Below, piece after piece: positions 60,501 through 64,000 of a DNA stretch of 64,000 nucleotides. Every line of letters begins with the position of its first letter. The stretch's first letter is position 1. Location: positions 1-64,000 of the forward strand of contig CANLEE010000006.1 in NCBI GenBank assembly GCA_947489585.1, read 5' to 3'. The DNA is from an uncultured Psychroserpens sp. Lineage in GTDB: Bacteria; Bacteroidota; Bacteroidia; Flavobacteriales; Flavobacteriaceae. The notes beneath the pieces are model-generated. The model saw nothing but the letters and a program-made list of their open reading frames with translations. It was not told the origin of the DNA and ran no database searches. The position numbers and the translations under genes were made by a program.

Positions 60501-62020
60501 ACGCAGGGTTGACCATACCGTATCTCAATGTAGATTATAGTTTCGATTTTGATTCACAAGTGAAACTAGAATCTCAGAAATTTATTTTTCAGGATGTTGA
60601 AATTACAGATTCTGAATTTTTCTCAAAAGCGACATTAAATGGATTTATTGGTCATCAAAACTTTTCTGATTGGAAGCTTGGGTTAGAAATAGATACAAAT
60701 CGTTTACTTGTTTTAGATACAGATTATAATGAAGAAGAGTTGTATTATGGTACAGCATTTGTTAACGGTAAAGCAGATATCATTGGGCCAACAGATGCGC
60801 TTAAAATTGTATTTAATGGTAGTACAGCAGAGGGAACCATATTTAAAATTCCGTTAAGTGATTTAGAAAGTTATGGCGATAATTCTTTTATTCACTTTTT
60901 AAGCCCTGAAGAAAAAGAAGCTCGTCTTCGAGGGGAGGTTATAAATAATACAGAAGTTAAAGGATTAGAATTGGAGTTCAATCTGTTTGTAAACCCATAT
61001 GCAGATATAGAAATTTTAATTGATAAAAACTCAGGTAGTACAATTCAAGGAAAAGGGAATGGTAATCTATTGTTTGATATCAATACCAATGGAAAGTTTC
61101 AAATGTTTGGGGATTTTCAGATTGTTGAAGGAAATTATAATTTTGCTTACGGAGGTTTGGTTCAAAAAGAACTAACCGTTGTTCCTGGAGGTTCTATTCG
61201 CTGGGAAGGAGATCCTCTCAAAGCTCAAATAGGTTTAACTGCTGTATATGCAACTCAAGCTAATCCTTCAGTATTATTAGATAATCCAATTAATAGAAGT
61301 ATCGAAGTAGAAGTAGAAGTGAACCTGACTGGTCAGTTAGAACAGCCAGATCCAGACTTCACCTTTAATTTCCCAGATGTGAATTCTACTATAAAATCCG
61401 AGTTAGATTATCGTTTAGAAACAAAGGAAAGCAGAACAAATCAAGCATTGTTCTTGTTATCTACTGGGTCTTTTGCTAGTGAATTAAGTTTAGGTCAGCA
61501 AGCCTATGGAACGATTTCAGATCGGGTGAATGCCTTTTTCAATAGCTTTTTAACTAATGATGATGGAAAACTCCAAGTTGGTTTTGATTACCAAATTGGA
61601 GAGCAAACTGCAGATTATCAAACCGATGATAGACTAGGCCTCACTTTAAGTACAAAAATTAGCGATCGTGTTTTAATAAATGGTAAAGTTGGTGTGCCAA
61701 TTGGAGGTGTTAATCAAACTGTAATTGCTGGAGACGTTCAAATCGATGTACTTTTAAATGATGATGGTACACTAAAGGCTACATTCTTTAATCGAGAAAA
61801 TAGTATTAGAAATTTTGGTGAAGAAATTGGTTATACTCAAGGTGCCGGTTTAACTTATAATGTAGAGTTTGATACTTTCAAAGAATTAGTGCAAATTATC
61901 TTCTCCGGAAAGAATAAAAAGAAAGAGGAAAAGAAAGAAGCGGAAAAAGAGGAAGTTGATAAAGAAATGACACCAGATTTTATTAAAATCAAATCAAAAA
62001 AGGACTCAAAAAGCAATTAA
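57575..62020 (+). CDS. TamB-like translocation/assembly module protein (DUF490 C-terminus)
   Basis: ~1480 aa beta-helical AsmA/TamB-type protein; C-terminal GNYNFAYGGLVQKELTVVPGGSIRWEGDPLKAQIGLTAVYATQA, LLSTGSF; N-terminal boundary uncertain (no in-frame ATG; ORF track starts at TTG 57620). Confidence 0.88.
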   Translation: MKKFLKIVSKILAIILLLFIILVLVLSIPAVQTSLGKYVTNRINGDFGTNINIGKVGLQFNGDVELKEIYIEDYKKDTLIAIDELNTSILNYGNVIDGTLNFGDIDIMNLTFNVKTYKGETDTNLDIFVAKFDEDNPRPEKSTFLLSSSDVSIYDGAFRLIDENRDTQKVLEFNDLNINATDFVIAGSDVNARINTLTFKDSRGAYVKNLVTDFEYTLDHMSFDRLSIKTENSHLNGNVRFDYNREDFKDFEDKVNVTANFKNSEVYLNDLNTFYNEFGVNQKAKLDVELSGTLNDLNAKKLQLNASGRSKIYGDISFKNLFSSAEGDFSMDGRFDNLSSNYYDLKALLPNILGASIPTVFSKLGNFRITGTSYITDTTIDANININTDLGLIVSDMKMTKVDDIDNASYVGNVVFDEFDLGVLLNDPKVKTTSFDLDVDGKGFTIDNLSTQITGQVFHIEYNDYNYQDIDVSGKLGNQIFNGLLESKDENFKFKFNGLADLSKDIKTFDFNANVAYANLRALNFITKDSISVFRGNVTTSMKGSSIDDAFGTLKFDKTTYVNENGEYYFKDFKIESAFEKDKRTLTINSPDIIQGKMSGNFKFADIGKLVENSIGSIYTNYIPNEIETDQYIEFDFKIYNKIVEAFYHDIELGPNTTIKGRIETDEKQFNLTFNSPKIKLLDYFANDISVLIDNSNPLFNTYIEIDTLSTKFYDVSKFSLINVTQRDTLFIKSEFKGGKQNVDDFNLSMFYTIDESNKSVIGFRKSTVLFKDNEWTINEDKNRLNKIAFTRDFKNFDISQMVMNHFEERIELSGQLQNDNYKNLKLDFTDVDLTKITPRVDSLYLEGRVNGELKILQNDGVYLPNSTVVISDLKANDYELGELNAQIKGNKSLTNYNVDVSLKNGNLKSLDAKGTIDVDANTIDVDVVFDEFLLDPLDPFGEGVITNIRGLVTGNAKVNGSLKNPQFNGDLLLDNAGLTIPYLNVDYSFDFDSQVKLESQKFIFQDVEITDSEFFSKATLNGFIGHQNFSDWKLGLEIDTNRLLVLDTDYNEEELYYGTAFVNGKADIIGPTDALKIVFNGSTAEGTIFKIPLSDLESYGDNSFIHFLSPEEKEARLRGEVINNTEVKGLELEFNLFVNPYADIEILIDKNSGSTIQGKGNGNLLFDINTNGKFQMFGDFQIVEGNYNFAYGGLVQKELTVVPGGSIRWEGDPLKAQIGLTAVYATQANPSVLLDNPINRSIEVEVEVNLTGQLEQPDPDFTFNFPDVNSTIKSELDYRLETKESRTNQALFLLSTGSFASELSLGQQAYGTISDRVNAFFNSFLTNDDGKLQVGFDYQIGEQTADYQTDDRLGLTLSTKISDRVLINGKVGVPIGGVNQTVIAGDVQIDVLLNDDGTLKATFFNRENSIRNFGEEIGYTQGAGLTYNVEFDTFKELVQIIFSGKNKKKEEKKEAEKEEVDKEMTPDFIKIKSKKDSKSN

Positions 62021-62157
62021 TCCAACTTATTTTTAACAATTATTCTTTTTTTTATTAACGAAAACGTTTGAGTTTTTGAAGACCTGTTAAATAAAGTCCA
62101 ATTCCATTTTTATTGTAGTTTTTGTTTACTAGTTTTACTCTATAAAAGTAAATAATC

Positions 62158-63144
62158 ATGCTATACACCATAAAAAAAATAGGCGTTTTCACATCAGGAG
62201 GCGATTCTCCAGGTATGAATGCAGCTATTCGTTCAGTCGTTAGAGCTTGTGCTTTTCATGACATTAAATGTGTTGGAATTTATAGAGGTTATGAAGGGAT
62301 GATTGAAGGCGATTTCAAACCTTTAGATGCACGTAGCGTAAAGGGAATTATCAACAAAGGTGGAACCGTTTTGAAGTCAGCACGATCTCAAGAATTTAGA
62401 ACAGAAGAAGGCCGAAAAAAGGCGTATGACAAACTAGTTGAAGCTGGTATTGATGCATTTGTAGTTATTGGAGGTGATGGTAGCTTTACTGGTGCGATGA
62501 TTTTTAGTCAAGAATATGGAATACCAGTTATGGGAATTCCAGGAACTATTGATAATGATATTTTCGGAACAACCCATACATTAGGTTACGATACGGCTTT
62601 AAATACAGTTGTAGAAGCAATTGATAAGATTAGAGATACTGCAAGTTCGCACAATCGCTTATTCTTCATAGAGGTCATGGGACGTGATGTTGGACATATA
62701 GCACTTAATGTTGGTGTTGGAGCTGGAGCCGAAGAAATACTAATACCAGAAGAAGATTTAGGCTTAGATCGTTTAGTCGAATCGTTACGTCGCAGTAAAC
62801 AATCTGGAAAATCTTCTAGTATTGTTGTTGTGGCTGAAGGTGATAAAACTGGAAAAAATGTATTTGAATTGAAAGATTATGTTGATGAGAATATGTCAGA
62901 ATATGAAGTTAGAGTGTCTGTTTTAGGTCATATGCAACGAGGAGGAGCACCGTCTTGTTTTGATCGTGTTTTAGCGAGTAGAATGGGAGTGAAAGCTGTT
63001 GAAAGTTTAATCTCAGGAAATACAAATTGTATGGTTGGCTTAAAAAATGATATCATGACTTTAACGCCTTTAGATTTAGCTGTAAAAGGTAAATCAAAAA
63101 TAAACTTAGAATTATTACGTGTATCAGATATCATGTCTATATAG
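62158..63144 (+). CDS. pfkA: ATP-dependent 6-phosphofructokinase
   Basis: 328 aa; IGVFTSGGDSPGMNAAIRSVVR, VVIGGDGSFTGA, GIPGTIDNDIFGTTHTLGYDTALNTV. Confidence 0.97.
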   Translation: MLYTIKKIGVFTSGGDSPGMNAAIRSVVRACAFHDIKCVGIYRGYEGMIEGDFKPLDARSVKGIINKGGTVLKSARSQEFRTEEGRKKAYDKLVEAGIDAFVVIGGDGSFTGAMIFSQEYGIPVMGIPGTIDNDIFGTTHTLGYDTALNTVVEAIDKIRDTASSHNRLFFIEVMGRDVGHIALNVGVGAGAEEILIPEEDLGLDRLVESLRRSKQSGKSSSIVVVAEGDKTGKNVFELKDYVDENMSEYEVRVSVLGHMQRGGAPSCFDRVLASRMGVKAVESLISGNTNCMVGLKNDIMTLTPLDLAVKGKSKINLELLRVSDIMSI

Positions 63145-63153
63145 GTGATTTAA

Positions 63154-64000
<847 letters not shown>

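Overview
64 kb chromosomal window from an AT-rich Bacteroidota genome, most likely Flavobacteriaceae (T9SS sorting tail, PorX, LpxC-FabZ fusion, TAnnTTTG-type promoters). No rRNA, tRNA, CRISPR array, transposase or integrase was recognised. Main blocks: (1) aroB and proline dehydrogenase; (2) a ~18 kb exopolysaccharide/O-antigen locus, almost all on the minus strand (Wzc, Wza, 4,6-dehydratase, DegT aminotransferase, MBOAT/SGNH pair, deacetylase, ATP-grasp, PglC- and PglA-like transferases, AsnB, Wzy, Wzx); (3) a 1380-aa T9SS cargo protein whose Ig-like domains form a two-domain super-repeat with a period of almost exactly 429 bp; (4) an ald/tsaE/porX/HD block interrupted by three paralogous small membrane proteins, an HTH regulator and a tiny secreted peptide; (5) the lpxD-lpxC/fabZ-lpxA-efp-lpxD2-sucD block; (6) an M16 protease, FabG, SPFH and related genes; (7) a complete hisGDCBHAF(IE) operon preceded by what reads as a full transcription attenuator: a 17-aa leader peptide MTFIQLHHHFHTSAQAR, an antiterminator pairing and an intrinsic terminator; (8) truA-like, two small membrane proteins resembling fragments of respiratory subunits (ActC/NrfD-like and COX1-like without the histidines), tsaD, tamB, pfkA and gap (truncated by the window edge). 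The strongest regulatory finding is the his attenuator. The most novel protein-level observations are the respiratory-fragment-like pair and the three-member membrane protein family. All assignments are by eye from protein motifs; no database search was run.
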